Of a DNA stretch of 64,000 nt, positions 29,963 to 39,965 are shown piece by piece. The notes beneath the pieces were generated by a model. That model made no database searches. It saw nothing but the letters and a program-made list of their open reading frames with translations, and was not told where the DNA came from. Location: contig NZ_SOCT01000007.1 in NCBI RefSeq assembly GCF_004364435.1, forward strand, positions 1-64,000. The letters run 5' to 3'. A program made the translations under genes and the position numbers. The DNA is from Pseudomonas sp. LP_7_YM (GTDB lineage Bacteria; Pseudomonadota; Gammaproteobacteria; Pseudomonadales; Pseudomonadaceae). How positions within the stretch are numbered: the stretch's first letter is position 1; every line of letters starts with the position of its first letter.

Positions 29963-30715
29963 ATGGCTAGCCTGCGCATAGAGGTCATCAGTCTGTTTCC
30001 CGAGATGTTTTCCGCCATCAGCGAATACGGCATTACCAGCCGTGCGGTGAAGCAAGGGCTGTTGCAGCTGACTTGTTGGAATCCGCGGGACTACACCACG
30101 GATCGGCATCACACCGTGGACGATCGCCCGTTTGGCGGTGGCCCTGGGATGGTGATGAAGATCAAGCCTCTGGAAGATGCACTGGTTCAGGCCAGGCAGG
30201 CAGCAGGGGAAGCGGCGAAGGTGATTTACCTGTCGCCACAAGGCCGCAAGCTGGATCAGCCTGCGGTACGCGAACTGGCGCAGGAAGAAGCACTCATCCT
30301 GATTGCCGGTCGTTATGAAGGCATTGACGAGCGTTTTATTGAGGCTCATGTCGATGAAGAGTGGTCGATTGGTGACTATGTGTTGTCTGGCGGTGAATTG
30401 CCTGCCATGGTCCTGATAGATGCGGTTACGCGACTGCTGCCTGGAGCTTTAGGGCATGTGGATTCCGCGGAGGAAGATTCCTTCACGGATGGTCTGCTGG
30501 ATTGCCCGCATTACACCCGACCGGAGGTGTATGCGGATCAGCGTGTTCCCGACGTGTTGCTAAGTGGCAATCACGCACACATCCGGCGTTGGCGTTTACA
30601 GCAGTCCCTTGGGCGGACCTATGAACGACGCGTCGATCTTCTGGAAAGCCGCTCGCTTTCTGGAGAAGAGAAGAAGCTGCTGGCGGAATACCTCCGCGAG
30701 CGGGACGATAGTTAA
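29963..30715 (+). CDS. trmD: tRNA (guanine-37-N1)-methyltransferase
   Basis: 250 residues. It methylates G37 beside the anticodon using S-adenosylmethionine and prevents frameshifting. The trefoil-knot SPOUT domain is shown by DDRPFGGGPGMVMK, YLSPQGRKLDQ, IAGRYEGIDERFIE and SIGDYVLSGGELPAM, followed by a C-terminal helical domain. It is coupled to rimM. Confidence 0.98.
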   Translation: MASLRIEVISLFPEMFSAISEYGITSRAVKQGLLQLTCWNPRDYTTDRHHTVDDRPFGGGPGMVMKIKPLEDALVQARQAAGEAAKVIYLSPQGRKLDQPAVRELAQEEALILIAGRYEGIDERFIEAHVDEEWSIGDYVLSGGELPAMVLIDAVTRLLPGALGHVDSAEEDSFTDGLLDCPHYTRPEVYADQRVPDVLLSGNHAHIRRWRLQQSLGRTYERRVDLLESRSLSGEEKKLLAEYLRERDDS

Positions 30716-30758
30716 CGTATCGATGGTAAATCCGATCGATTTACCTTAGGAGCACAGC

Positions 30759-31109
30759 ATGACCAACAAAATCATTCTTGCACTCGAAGCAGAGCAGATG
30801 ACTAAAGAGATCCCTCCCTTTGCCCCGGGCGACACCGTTGTCGTTCAGGTGAAAGTGAAGGAAGGCGACCGTTCGCGTCTGCAAGCGTTCGAAGGCGTCG
30901 TTATCGCCAAGCGCAACCGTGGTGTGAACAGTGCTTTCACTGTTCGTAAAATCTCCAACGGTGTTGGCGTGGAACGGACTTTCCAGACTTACAGCCCGCA
31001 GATCGATAGCATGGCTGTGAAACGTCGCGGTGACGTTCGCAAGGCCAAACTGTACTACCTGCGTGACCTGTCCGGTAAAGCAGCTCGCATCAAGGAAAAA
31101 CTGGTTTAA
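30759..31109 (+). CDS. rplS: 50S ribosomal protein L19
   Basis: 116 residues, starting MTNKIILALEAEQM and containing FAPGDTVVVQVKVKEGDR, RLQAFEGVVIAKRNRG and the basic C-terminus RDLSGKAARIKEKLV. It has a clear TAGGAG ribosome site. Last gene of the rpsP operon. Confidence 0.98.
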   Translation: MTNKIILALEAEQMTKEIPPFAPGDTVVVQVKVKEGDRSRLQAFEGVVIAKRNRGVNSAFTVRKISNGVGVERTFQTYSPQIDSMAVKRRGDVRKAKLYYLRDLSGKAARIKEKLV

Positions 31110-31130
31110 TCCGGTCTCCCATGCAGGAAG

Positions 31131-31154
31131 AAGCAGCCTACGGGCTGCTTTTTT
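31131..31154 (+). terminator. rpsP-rplS operon terminator
   Basis: AAGCAGCC-TACG-GGCTGCTT followed by T residues. The loop is a UACG (UNCG-type) tetraloop, which makes the hairpin very stable. Confidence 0.93.
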
Positions 31155-31215
31155 GTGCCCGAAGAAACGAAAACCGATGGCCAGCCACTGCATCTGATCC
31201 GAATGGGCGGACCTG

Positions 31216-31239
31216 TTCGTGAGCAAGCTCACTGCCCAC
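31216..31239. repeat. REP-like palindrome
   Basis: Read on the minus strand, GTGGGCAGTGAGCTTGCTCACGAA matches the Pseudomonas REP pattern of GTGGG followed by a GAGCTTGCTC-type palindrome. It sits between rplS and xerD. Confidence 0.6.
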
Positions 31240-31325
31240 CGGTCGCGCATGAACGTGAGGGTTTTGTATCGTCCCTGCAGATATGAAAGACTGCCCTTCG
31301 TTTCCCGCCGCTCAAGTCTGACCCC

Positions 31326-32222
31326 ATGCCCGCGCTAGACCACCCCGTGATCGACCGTTTTCTGGACGCCCTTTGGCTGGAAAAGGGACTCTCGGACAAC
31401 ACCCGCGATTCGTATCGCAGTGACTTGGCATTGTTCAACGGCTGGCTCCAGGAGCGGGGCATCGAATTGATGAATGTGGGGCGCGAGGTGATTTTCGATC
31501 ATCTGGCGTGGCGCGTGGACAACGGCTACAAAGCTCGCTCCTCGGCGCGTTTCCTCTCCGGGGTGCGAGGTTTTTATCGCTACTTGCTGCGCGAAAAGCT
31601 CATCACGGTCGACCCCACATTGCAGGTGGACATGCCGCAACTGGGCAAGCCGCTGCCCAAATCCTTGTCCGAGGCCGATGTCGATGCGTTGCTGGCAGCA
31701 CCGGACCTGAGCGAGGCTATCGGTCAGCGTGACCGGGCCATGCTTGAAGTGCTGTATGCATGCGGCCTGCGTGTGACGGAACTGATCAGTCTGACGCTTG
31801 AGCAGGTCAACCTGCGACAGGGTGTACTGCGGGTGATGGGCAAAGGCAGCAAGGAGCGTCTAGTACCTATGGGTGAAGAAGCGATTGTCTGGGTCGAACG
31901 CTATATGCGTGACGCCCGTCAGGAGCTGCTCAACGGCCGTCCCAGCGATGTACTCTTCCCCAGTCTTCGGGGCGAGCAGATGACGCGCCAGACGTTCTGG
32001 CACCGCATCAAGCTCCAGGCCAAGGTTGCCGGCATCGGCAAGTCCCTGTCGCCGCACACCTTGCGCCACGCGTTTGCGACGCACCTGCTCAACCACGGTG
32101 CGGACCTTCGGGTGGTGCAGATGCTGCTGGGTCACAGTGATCTTTCCACAACACAGATCTATACCCACATCGCCCGGGCCCGCCTGCAGGATCTGCACGC
32201 CAAACATCACCCGCGCGGGTAA
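31326..32222 (+). CDS. xerD: Site-specific tyrosine recombinase XerD
   Basis: 298 residues. With XerC it resolves chromosome dimers at dif. The SAM-like N-terminal domain is about 1-90. The catalytic set is complete: Arg149 (CGLRVTEL), Lys173, His244-x-x-Arg247 (HTLRHAFATHLL), His270 (LLGHSDLSTTQIY) and nucleophile Tyr279. It precedes dsbC on the same strand, a conserved xerD-dsbC-hom-thrC order. Confidence 0.97.
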   Translation: MPALDHPVIDRFLDALWLEKGLSDNTRDSYRSDLALFNGWLQERGIELMNVGREVIFDHLAWRVDNGYKARSSARFLSGVRGFYRYLLREKLITVDPTLQVDMPQLGKPLPKSLSEADVDALLAAPDLSEAIGQRDRAMLEVLYACGLRVTELISLTLEQVNLRQGVLRVMGKGSKERLVPMGEEAIVWVERYMRDARQELLNGRPSDVLFPSLRGEQMTRQTFWHRIKLQAKVAGIGKSLSPHTLRHAFATHLLNHGADLRVVQMLLGHSDLSTTQIYTHIARARLQDLHAKHHPRG

Positions 32223-32390
32223 TCCGGTAGCGGTAATTTACGATGAGTCTTACATCAGTCGGCGTCGGCCTCGCGAGCCTTATGTGATAGGCTTTGCCGG
32301 TTTCGCAGATTGGAGCGTCGAAAACCTCCCGGTACGTTCGCGTACGTGGTTTTCATACCCGCCCGTCTGCCCACCGCTCGAGGAGTATTC

Positions 32391-33131
32391 ATGCGCGTGA
32401 CTCGTTTTATCGGTGCTGCTGTCGTAGCGCTGGCCAGCACATTTACCCTGTTCGCCCACGCCGACGAGGCGTCCGACAAGGCTATTCGCAAAACCCTGGA
32501 ATCGCTGAACCTGGAAATCCCCGTCGAGAGCATCTCCAGCAGCCCGCTTAACGGTCTGTACGAAGTCAATCTCAAGGGCGGTCGCGTGCTCTATGCCAGC
32601 GCTGACGGTCAGTTCGTCATGCAGGGCAACCTCTATCAGATCCAGGGCGGCAAGCCGGTCAACCTGACCGAAAAAGTCGAACGTCAGGCGATTTCCAAGA
32701 CCATCAACGGCATTCCGACCGCAGACATGGTGGTTTACCCGGCGGTGGGTGAAACCAAGTCGCACATCACCGTTTTCACCGACACAACCTGTCCGTACTG
32801 CCACAAGCTGCACGGCGAAGTGCCTGAGCTGAACAAGCGCGGCATCGAAGTGCGTTACGTGGCATTCCCGCGCCAGGGGCTGGGATCACCGGGCGACGAG
32901 CAACTGCAGGCGGTGTGGTGCTCCAAGGACCGTCGCGATGCGATGGACCGGATGGTCGACGGCAAGAACATCAAGGCGGCCAAATGCGATAACCCGGTTA
33001 CCAAACAGTTTCAAATCGGCCAGGCGATCGGTGTGAACGGCACGCCAGCCATCGTTCTGGCGGACGGTCAGGTGATTCCCGGCTATCAGCCGGCACTGCA
33101 AGTTGCCAAACTGGCGCTCGGCACCAAGTAA
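32391..33131 (+). CDS. dsbC: Thiol:disulfide interchange protein DsbC
   Basis: 246 residues. A periplasmic disulfide isomerase. The signal peptide ends in FAHA (about residue 24), an N-terminal dimerisation domain follows, and a thioredoxin fold carries CPYC at 134-137 with the cis-proline loop NGTPAIVL. The start ATG lies behind GAGGAG. Confidence 0.96.
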   Translation: MRVTRFIGAAVVALASTFTLFAHADEASDKAIRKTLESLNLEIPVESISSSPLNGLYEVNLKGGRVLYASADGQFVMQGNLYQIQGGKPVNLTEKVERQAISKTINGIPTADMVVYPAVGETKSHITVFTDTTCPYCHKLHGEVPELNKRGIEVRYVAFPRQGLGSPGDEQLQAVWCSKDRRDAMDRMVDGKNIKAAKCDNPVTKQFQIGQAIGVNGTPAIVLADGQVIPGYQPALQVAKLALGTK

Positions 33132-33266
33132 TTCCGCCCGTCGCGGCCATGTCTGCGACGGACGTTGAAGCGCCACAGCTGTCGGCGCTTCATCAACAGC
33201 GAGCCGCATCCATTGCGGCTGTTTTCACGGCCGGCCTCGCGTCGGCCGTTTTATGGGGAGTTCATA

Positions 33267-34571
33267 GTGAAACCGGTCAAAGTAGGCATCTGTGGGCTGG
33301 GTACTGTCGGTGGCGGTACCTTCAATGTGCTAAAGCGTAACGCCGAGGAAATTGCCCGCCGTGCCGGGCGCGGAATCGAAGTGGCGCAAATCGCCGTGCG
33401 TAGACCCAACCCCAATTGCCAGATTACCGGTACCCCGACCACCACCGATGTTTTCGAGGTCGCCAGCAATCCAGAGATCGACATCGTCATCGAGCTGATC
33501 GGCGGCTACACCGTTGCCCGTGAACTGGTCCTAAAAGCCATCGAAAACGGCAAACACGTGGTCACCGCCAACAAGGCGCTGATTGCCGTTCACGGCAACG
33601 AAATATTTGCCAGGGCTCGCGAGAAGGGCGTGATCATCGCCTTCGAAGCTGCGGTCGCTGGCGGTATTCCGGTCATCAAGGCGATTCGTGAAGGTCTCGC
33701 CGCCAACCGTATCAACTGGGTGGCCGGCATCATTAATGGCACCGGTAATTTCATCCTCACCGAGATGCGCGAAAAGGGCCGTACCTTCCCCGATGTGCTG
33801 GCCGAAGCTCAGGCGCTGGGCTATGCCGAAGCTGATCCGACCTTCGACGTCGAAGGCATCGACGCCGCGCACAAGCTGACCATTCTGGCCTCGATCGCAT
33901 TCGGTATCCCGCTGCAGTTCGACAAGGCTTACACCGAAGGCATCACCCGGCTGACCACCGCCGACGTCAACTACGCTGAAGCATTGGGCTATCGCATCAA
34001 GCACCTGGGCGTTGCGCGCAGCACCCCGAGCGGTATCGAGTTGCGCGTGCACCCGACCCTGATCCCGGCTGATCGTCTGATCGCCAACGTCAATGGCGTG
34101 ATGAACGCTGTAATGGTCAATGGCGATGCTGCCGGTTCGACACTGTTCTACGGCGCCGGTGCCGGTATGGAACCCACCGCTTCATCCGTGGTGGCTGATT
34201 TGGTCGATGTCGTTCGCGCCCTGACCACCGATCCGGAAAATCGCGTTCCGCACCTGGCGTTTCAGCCGGACTCGCTGTCGGCTCATCCGATCCTGCCGAT
34301 CCAGGAGTGCGAGAGTGCCTACTATCTGCGCATTCAGGCCAAGGATCACCCCGGCGTATTGGCTCAGGTGGCGAGTATCCTGTCTGCCCGGGGTATCAAC
34401 ATCGAGTCGATCATGCAGAAGGAAGTTGAAGAACAGGATGGTCTGGTGCCGATGATTCTGCTGACCCATCGCGTGATCGAACAGCGCATGAACGACGCCA
34501 TCGAGGCGCTGGAAGCACTGCAGGATGTGGCTGGACCGGTGGTTCGCATTCGCGTCGAGCACCTGAACTAA
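33267..34571 (+). CDS. hom: Homoserine dehydrogenase
   Basis: 434 residues. It reduces aspartate semialdehyde to homoserine with NAD(P)H, at the branch to threonine and methionine. The Rossmann loop is VGICGLGTVGGG near the start. The catalytic domain has EADPTFDVEGIDAAHKL, and a C-terminal ACT domain (about 350-434, with DHPGVLAQVASILSARGINI) gives threonine feedback. It starts with GTG behind GGGGAG seven bases upstream. It precedes thrC. Confidence 0.96.
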   Translation: MKPVKVGICGLGTVGGGTFNVLKRNAEEIARRAGRGIEVAQIAVRRPNPNCQITGTPTTTDVFEVASNPEIDIVIELIGGYTVARELVLKAIENGKHVVTANKALIAVHGNEIFARAREKGVIIAFEAAVAGGIPVIKAIREGLAANRINWVAGIINGTGNFILTEMREKGRTFPDVLAEAQALGYAEADPTFDVEGIDAAHKLTILASIAFGIPLQFDKAYTEGITRLTTADVNYAEALGYRIKHLGVARSTPSGIELRVHPTLIPADRLIANVNGVMNAVMVNGDAAGSTLFYGAGAGMEPTASSVVADLVDVVRALTTDPENRVPHLAFQPDSLSAHPILPIQECESAYYLRIQAKDHPGVLAQVASILSARGINIESIMQKEVEEQDGLVPMILLTHRVIEQRMNDAIEALEALQDVAGPVVRIRVEHLN

Positions 34572-34721
34572 ACGCTGCGGTTAGCCTTGAGTGGCAAACT
34601 GCAAGTCAACGCAAAACCACATCGCGGCGAGCTTCACGCTGCGGGCGGCAGGCAAAAGCTGAATCGCTTTGAACTGCCGCTTGTAGCTCGGAGCTTGCAG
34701 CTCGAATCGAAGGTTTGAAAA
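34572..34721. repeat. hom-thrC spacer with hairpin
   Basis: This 150-bp spacer carries GCGGCAG (34645-34651) and CTGCCGC (34674-34680) flanking a GCAAAAGC/GCTTTG inner stem, then short AGCT-rich repeats (GTAGCTCGGAGCTTGCAGCTCG). It has no T-run, so it is not a typical terminator; it may modulate or process the hom-thrC transcript. Confidence 0.5.
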
Positions 34722-36131
34722 ATGCGCTATATCAGTACCCGCGGCCAGGCTCCGGCCCTGAATTTCGAAGACGTGCTGCTGGCCGGCCTCGCCACCGACG
34801 GCGGTCTGTACGTTCCAGAAAACCTGCCTCGTTTCACTCAGGAAGAAATCGCTTCCTGGGCGGGTCTGCCTTACCACGAGCTGGCTTTCCGGGTCATGCG
34901 CCCGTTCGTAACAGGCAGCATCCCGGATGCTGATTTCAAGAAAATCCTTGAAGACACCTACGGTGTGTTCGCCCACGGCGCCGTCGCGCCGCTGCGCCAG
35001 TTGAACGGCAATGAATGGGTGATGGAGCTGTTCCACGGCCCCACTCTGGCGTTCAAGGACTTTGCCCTGCAGCTGCTCGGTCGCCTGCTGGACTACGTGC
35101 TGGAAAAACGCGGTGAGCGTGTGGTGATCGTTGGCGCGACATCCGGTGATACCGGGTCTGCGGCCATTGAGGGCTGCCGTCGCTGCGAGAACGTCGACAT
35201 CTTCATTCTGCATCCGAACAATCGCGTCTCGGACGTTCAGCGCCGGCAGATGACCACCATCTTCGGCAACAATATTCACAACATCGCCATCGAAGGCAAC
35301 TTCGATGACTGCCAGGAAATGGTCAAGAACAGCTTCGCCGACCAGAGCTTCCTGAAGGGCACGCGCCTGGTCGCGGTGAACTCGATCAACTGGGCACGGA
35401 TCATGGCCCAGATCGTCTACTACTTCCACGCTGCCTTGCAGCTGGGCGGTCCGGCACGTTCGGTGGCTTTCTCGGTTCCGACCGGCAATTTCGGCGACAT
35501 CTTTGCCGGTTACCTGGCGCGCAACATGGGCCTGCCCATCAGCCAGTTGATCGTGGCAACCAACCGCAACGACATTCTGCACCGCTTCATGAGTGGCAAT
35601 CAGTACGTCAAGGAAACTCTGCACGCCACGCTTTCCCCATCCATGGATATCATGGTTTCGTCGAACTTCGAACGTCTGCTCTTCGACATGCACGGTCGCA
35701 ATGGCGCGGCGATCGCCGGCCTGATGGACAGCTTTAAAAAGGGTGGCGGTTTCAGCGTCGAAGAAGACCGCTGGACCGAGACCCGCAAGCTGTTCGATTC
35801 CCTGGCCGTCACCGATGAACAGACTTGCGAAACCATCGCCGAAGTCTTCGCCAATACCGGCGAGGTGCTCGATCCACACACCGCCATTGGCGTCAAAGCC
35901 GCTCGCGAGTGCCGCCGCAGCCTGGACACGCCGATGGTCATTCTGGGGACCGCGCATCCGGTCAAATTCCCTGAAGCCGTGCAAAAGGCCGGTGTAGGAA
36001 AGGAGCTTGAATTGCCTGCACACATGTCTGATCTGTTCGAGCGGGACGAGCGCTGCACCGTGCTGCCAAATGACCTGAAAGCCGTGCAGGCCTTCGTCAG
36101 CCAGCATGGTAATCGTGGCAAACCGCTCTGA
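34722..36131 (+). CDS. thrC: Threonine synthase
   Basis: 469 residues. A PLP enzyme that converts O-phosphohomoserine to threonine. The PLP lysine is Lys112 in GPTLAFKDFALQ. The phosphate loop GATSGDTGSAA and the N-terminal YISTRGQAP are typical of the long proteobacterial form. It is part of the hom-thrC unit and is followed by a terminator. Confidence 0.97.
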   Translation: MRYISTRGQAPALNFEDVLLAGLATDGGLYVPENLPRFTQEEIASWAGLPYHELAFRVMRPFVTGSIPDADFKKILEDTYGVFAHGAVAPLRQLNGNEWVMELFHGPTLAFKDFALQLLGRLLDYVLEKRGERVVIVGATSGDTGSAAIEGCRRCENVDIFILHPNNRVSDVQRRQMTTIFGNNIHNIAIEGNFDDCQEMVKNSFADQSFLKGTRLVAVNSINWARIMAQIVYYFHAALQLGGPARSVAFSVPTGNFGDIFAGYLARNMGLPISQLIVATNRNDILHRFMSGNQYVKETLHATLSPSMDIMVSSNFERLLFDMHGRNGAAIAGLMDSFKKGGGFSVEEDRWTETRKLFDSLAVTDEQTCETIAEVFANTGEVLDPHTAIGVKAARECRRSLDTPMVILGTAHPVKFPEAVQKAGVGKELELPAHMSDLFERDERCTVLPNDLKAVQAFVSQHGNRGKPL

Positions 36132-36155
36132 CGGTATAGCCGTGTAACAACTTAA

Positions 36156-36183
36156 GGCCCGCCCACTGGCGGGTCTTCTCGTT
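36156..36183 (+). terminator. thrC terminator
   Basis: CCCGCC-CACT-GGCGGG followed by TCTTCTCGTTTC, about 25 bases after the thrC stop. Confidence 0.75.
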
Positions 36184-36246
36184 TCTGCATGCCACACTTG
36201 CGCGATATTTATGATTTTCGCGGATAAACAATTGGCGGTAGAAAAC

Positions 36247-39200
36247 ATGAACATGGACACGCAGGGAGTGCCCGTCCAGACCAGAACCCTTCGATACATG
36301 CTATGCACACTGTTGCTATTGGCGTGTGTATGGAACCGGGCAGGCCATGGGGCGGAGTATCTGCCTTTTGTTCTGGGCGCTCCCTTTCTGAACTTGCAAC
36401 CCTTGCGGCTCGATGACCCTGACCGTAAATGGCTGGACGAGCACGCACAGCTTCGGGTCGGCATTTCGATTGCCGATTACGAGCCCATCGACATCACCAG
36501 CGATCGCAATCGCTATCAAGGCCTCAGCGCCGATTATTTAAGTCTGATCAGCGCCAAGCTGGGCATTCCCGTACGCGTCTCCGGCTTTGCCAAGCGCGAA
36601 CATGCCGTCGCGGCGCTGCTGGCTGGCAAGATCGACCTGATAAGCAGCGCCACTGGCTATGAACGCGGTATGCCCGGTCTGGCATTCACCCGCGACTACC
36701 TGCAGGACCGGTCGGTAGCGGTAGGGCGCGGTGACGATCACACATTGGGGACCTCCTTGGAGGGTAAACGCATTGCCCTGCTCGATGGCTACGCCGATGC
36801 AGATGTCGTGCACCGCGTCTATCCGCAAAGCACGGTCCTGTTGGCTCCGACGCTGTTCAGCGCGATGGAGGCCCTGGCGCAGGGCGATGTCGATGCCTTT
36901 GTCGGCAACGAAGTGATTGCGCGCTCCTATAACGCTCTGCGACCTTATCTGGGCTTGCAAATCAGGTTCGAAAGCCTCCTGCCTCCTGGAGGATTTGCGT
37001 TCGCCACCCGTAAGGAAGACGGGAAGTTGCTGGGGTTGCTGAACCGCGCACTTGGCGATCTGGATGACTCGGTCAGCCGGGAAATTCAGGGCCGCTGGAC
37101 GGTTGGCCTTGGCGCAGATGTTCAGGGCCGGCGTATCCGCCTCAGTGCGGACGAGCGTCAATGGGTCAGCCGACACTCTCAGGTCACGGTCGCCTCTACC
37201 TTGCATCCGCCCTACATCTATCAGGACGCCGGCGGTCATTGGCAGGGCCTGAATATTGACATCCTCAACCGTATTTCCCGCATGACCGGGCTCAAGTTCG
37301 TGCACCAGGCAATGCCTTCCACACAGGCGGCGCTGGATACCCTGGCTTCGGGGGAAGCCGACATGAACACCACCCTTGCCGATACCGCTGAACGCAGGAC
37401 CATTCTGGACTTCAGCTATGCCTACGGCGGCAACAGCTGGGTCTATGTGGTTCGAGCGGACAACAAGTCTTCGGTCAGTCTGGCCGAAATGTCCGGGAAG
37501 GTTCTGGCGATGCCGGCAAGTCACGCGCTGCTGGAGTTCATTCGAACCGATTACCCAGACGTGCAGTTAAGGCTTGTGCCGACCTACGCCGATGCTCGTC
37601 AGTTGGTGGAGACCGGGCAGGCCGAGGCGACCATCCAGAACGAGGCAGGCGCCTGGATGTCCCCACCTGATGGCTTGAAAGTCGGGCGTAGCGTTGAGGG
37701 CAAATGGTCGCCTGACCGTTTTGCCGTGATCAAGACCGAACCGGAACTATTGAGCATTCTCAACAAGGCGCTGGATGAGTTTCCAGTCGCGGAAATGCGG
37801 GCGATCCGCATGAGGTGGCTTGGCGCAATGCTGGCCCAGCCTACACTCTTGCAGCGTATTCCTTCCTGGCTCTATTGGCTGCTGGCCCTGGCCTTGCTGG
37901 TGGGGCTGGTATCGCTCATCTGGAGCAGCCGCCTGAAACTGCAGATTCATCACCGACTGCGGGCCGAAGCGCAGCTCAGCGACCAGCTTGCATTCAAGCG
38001 CGCGCTGTTCGACGGCATTCCCAACCCTATCTATGTTCGCGACATTCAGGGGCGGCTGGTGTCGTGCAATCGCAGCTACGAGGAAAGCTTCGGCATCAGC
38101 TATGAGCAAATGAACGGTCGGCGCTTGATTGATGTTGATCTGATCCCTCGTGAAACCGCCGAGCTCATGCACGCCGATTACATGAGCTTGCTGCAGACGC
38201 AGGAGCCCGTGTTCGTCGACCGCAGCATGGTACTTGGCGGGCATCCTATCGAGGCCTGGCAATGGACCGTTCCCTTTCACAGTGCCGATGGACAGCTACA
38301 GGGGCTGTTGGGGGGATGGATCGACATCACCGAGCGTAAACGACTCGAACGCGAGTTGACCCTGGCCCGTAAGCAGGCCGAGCAGGCGAACCGGGCCAAG
38401 AGTACGTTTCTGGCCAACATGAGCCACGATATTCGTACGCCGCTGTCAGCCATCGTTGGTTTGCTGGAGCTTGAGCGCGAACACACATTGCTGCGTGGTG
38501 GAGCGCCGTCCGAGGGGCTGGAGGTCGCCCGTCGTTCTGCACGGGAGTTGGTGGAGCTGATCGGTGAGAGCCTGGATCTGGCAAAAATCGAATCCGGGCA
38601 GATGCAGTTGTCGACCGTGGTCACCTCATTGCAGCCCTTGCTGAACGGGGTTTACCAGTTGTTCGAAGTTCAGGCGCGCGAACGCGGGTTGCAGCTCACC
38701 TTGCATCGCGACCCACAGGTCGCAGAAGCTTATTGGGTCGACCCGCTGCGTCTGCGGCAGATCTTGCATAACCTGATCGGCAATGCGCTGAAATTCACCT
38801 CCCAGGGCGCAGTGACGATTCATGTGGGCACTCGGCCCGATGGCCAGACGCCGCCGGGGCTGCGCTTTGAGGTGGTGGACTCCGGGATGGGCATGAGTGC
38901 AGAACAGCAGGGGCGCGTATTTCGACCCTTCGCGCAGGCCGATGCGCAGACCGCCCGGCAGTTTGGTGGCAGCGGTCTTGGCCTGAGCATCTGCAAGCAG
39001 CTGGTGGAGTTGATGGACGGTGAAATCTCCGTCACCAGCGCTCTGGGTGAGGGAACTCGGGTCAGATTCGATCTGCCAGTGATGGCGGCACACGCTTCGC
39101 TCACGCCACAGCCGCCGCCGGATCGGCCGCGCGCAGCCGCAACGGCGCTGCGAATTCTCGTGGCCGATGATCTGTCGGCCACTCGCCTGGTGCTGACCGG

Positions 39201-39879
39201 GCAACTTGAATTGCTGGGCCATCAGGTCATCGCGGTCGACAGCGGGGAAGCGGCGCTCCAGAGGTGGCGCAACGACTATTTCGATGCGCTGATAACCGAT
39301 TGCAACATGCCGGGCATGGACGGTTATGAACTGACGCGAACGCTGCGCGACATCGAGCGTCTGGAGCAATGGGTAAGCCGCCCGATCATCGGTTGCACGG
39401 CCAATGCCATGCACGAGGAGAGGGGGCGTTGTGAGGAGGCGGGAATGGACGCCTTGTTGATCAAACCGGTGTCGCTGGCGCAGTTGGCTGAAAAGCTTGA
39501 GGAGGTAGTGCCCTCGAAGGAAGCGGCTGCACGCCAGTTCAATATTCAGGTTTTGCATCACATGACTCAGGCCAATGAGTCACAGATTCAAAAAATGCTC
39601 GCCGAGCTGTGGAAAAACCTGCGCCAGGAACGGGAAATCCTTGAGCCTGCGGTCGCCGTGCGCGACTGGAAAACCCTGAGCGCCTGCCTGCATCGGCTCA
39701 AGGGCGTGGCCTGCCTGATAGATGCTGTGCCGTTGGCCAGGGCCTGCGCGCAACTGGACAGCGACGTTCGCGCACGGGCCCCCGGCCCGATTGACAGCGC
39801 CTGGCAGTTGCTTGACGCGACCCTGCAGGCGCTGAGTCAGTCTCTTGAAACTCACCTGGACGAGGTGCCCGCACTTTAA
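36247..39879 (+). CDS. rocS1: BvgS-like hybrid sensor kinase (RocS1 type)
   Basis: About 1210 residues. Order: signal segment, two periplasmic solute-binding-like sensor domains (about 67-285 and 309-535), one membrane helix (WLYWLLALALLVGLVSLIW, ~539-560), PAS (~585-705), HisKA with His727 (NMSHDIRTPLS), HATPase (N-box HNLIGNALKF, GSGLGLSICK), receiver with Asp1018 (ITDCNMPGMDG) and Hpt with His1149 (LHRLKGVACL). This is the full phosphorelay chain of the RocS/SadS and BvgS families. The next two genes encode the matching regulators. Start uncertain: an in-frame ATG at 36211 also exists, and neither has a strong ribosome site. Confidence 0.9.
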   Translation: MNMDTQGVPVQTRTLRYMLCTLLLLACVWNRAGHGAEYLPFVLGAPFLNLQPLRLDDPDRKWLDEHAQLRVGISIADYEPIDITSDRNRYQGLSADYLSLISAKLGIPVRVSGFAKREHAVAALLAGKIDLISSATGYERGMPGLAFTRDYLQDRSVAVGRGDDHTLGTSLEGKRIALLDGYADADVVHRVYPQSTVLLAPTLFSAMEALAQGDVDAFVGNEVIARSYNALRPYLGLQIRFESLLPPGGFAFATRKEDGKLLGLLNRALGDLDDSVSREIQGRWTVGLGADVQGRRIRLSADERQWVSRHSQVTVASTLHPPYIYQDAGGHWQGLNIDILNRISRMTGLKFVHQAMPSTQAALDTLASGEADMNTTLADTAERRTILDFSYAYGGNSWVYVVRADNKSSVSLAEMSGKVLAMPASHALLEFIRTDYPDVQLRLVPTYADARQLVETGQAEATIQNEAGAWMSPPDGLKVGRSVEGKWSPDRFAVIKTEPELLSILNKALDEFPVAEMRAIRMRWLGAMLAQPTLLQRIPSWLYWLLALALLVGLVSLIWSSRLKLQIHHRLRAEAQLSDQLAFKRALFDGIPNPIYVRDIQGRLVSCNRSYEESFGISYEQMNGRRLIDVDLIPRETAELMHADYMSLLQTQEPVFVDRSMVLGGHPIEAWQWTVPFHSADGQLQGLLGGWIDITERKRLERELTLARKQAEQANRAKSTFLANMSHDIRTPLSAIVGLLELEREHTLLRGGAPSEGLEVARRSARELVELIGESLDLAKIESGQMQLSTVVTSLQPLLNGVYQLFEVQARERGLQLTLHRDPQVAEAYWVDPLRLRQILHNLIGNALKFTSQGAVTIHVGTRPDGQTPPGLRFEVVDSGMGMSAEQQGRVFRPFAQADAQTARQFGGSGLGLSICKQLVELMDGEISVTSALGEGTRVRFDLPVMAAHASLTPQPPPDRPRAAATALRILVADDLSATRLVLTGQLELLGHQVIAVDSGEAALQRWRNDYFDALITDCNMPGMDGYELTRTLRDIERLEQWVSRPIIGCTANAMHEERGRCEEAGMDALLIKPVSLAQLAEKLEEVVPSKEAAARQFNIQVLHHMTQANESQIQKMLAELWKNLRQEREILEPAVAVRDWKTLSACLHRLKGVACLIDAVPLARACAQLDSDVRARAPGPIDSAWQLLDATLQALSQSLETHLDEVPAL

Positions 39880-39965
39880 GACGTGTCCTATGTCGGGCAC
39901 GCCGCCAGCTCCTTAAAATGCATCGTCCCAAAGCCGGATCAGGCTTTGATTGCAGGGGGTCAAGC

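Noticed and set aside
34581..36464. 627-residue open frame opposite thrC
   Set aside because: It spans thrC, the thrC terminator and the start of rocS1, which a real gene would not do. No domain is seen.
39918..39965. Upstream ATG start for the EAL response regulator
   Set aside because: It would add 16 residues before the receiver domain and has no ribosome site; the GTG with GGGGT upstream fits better.
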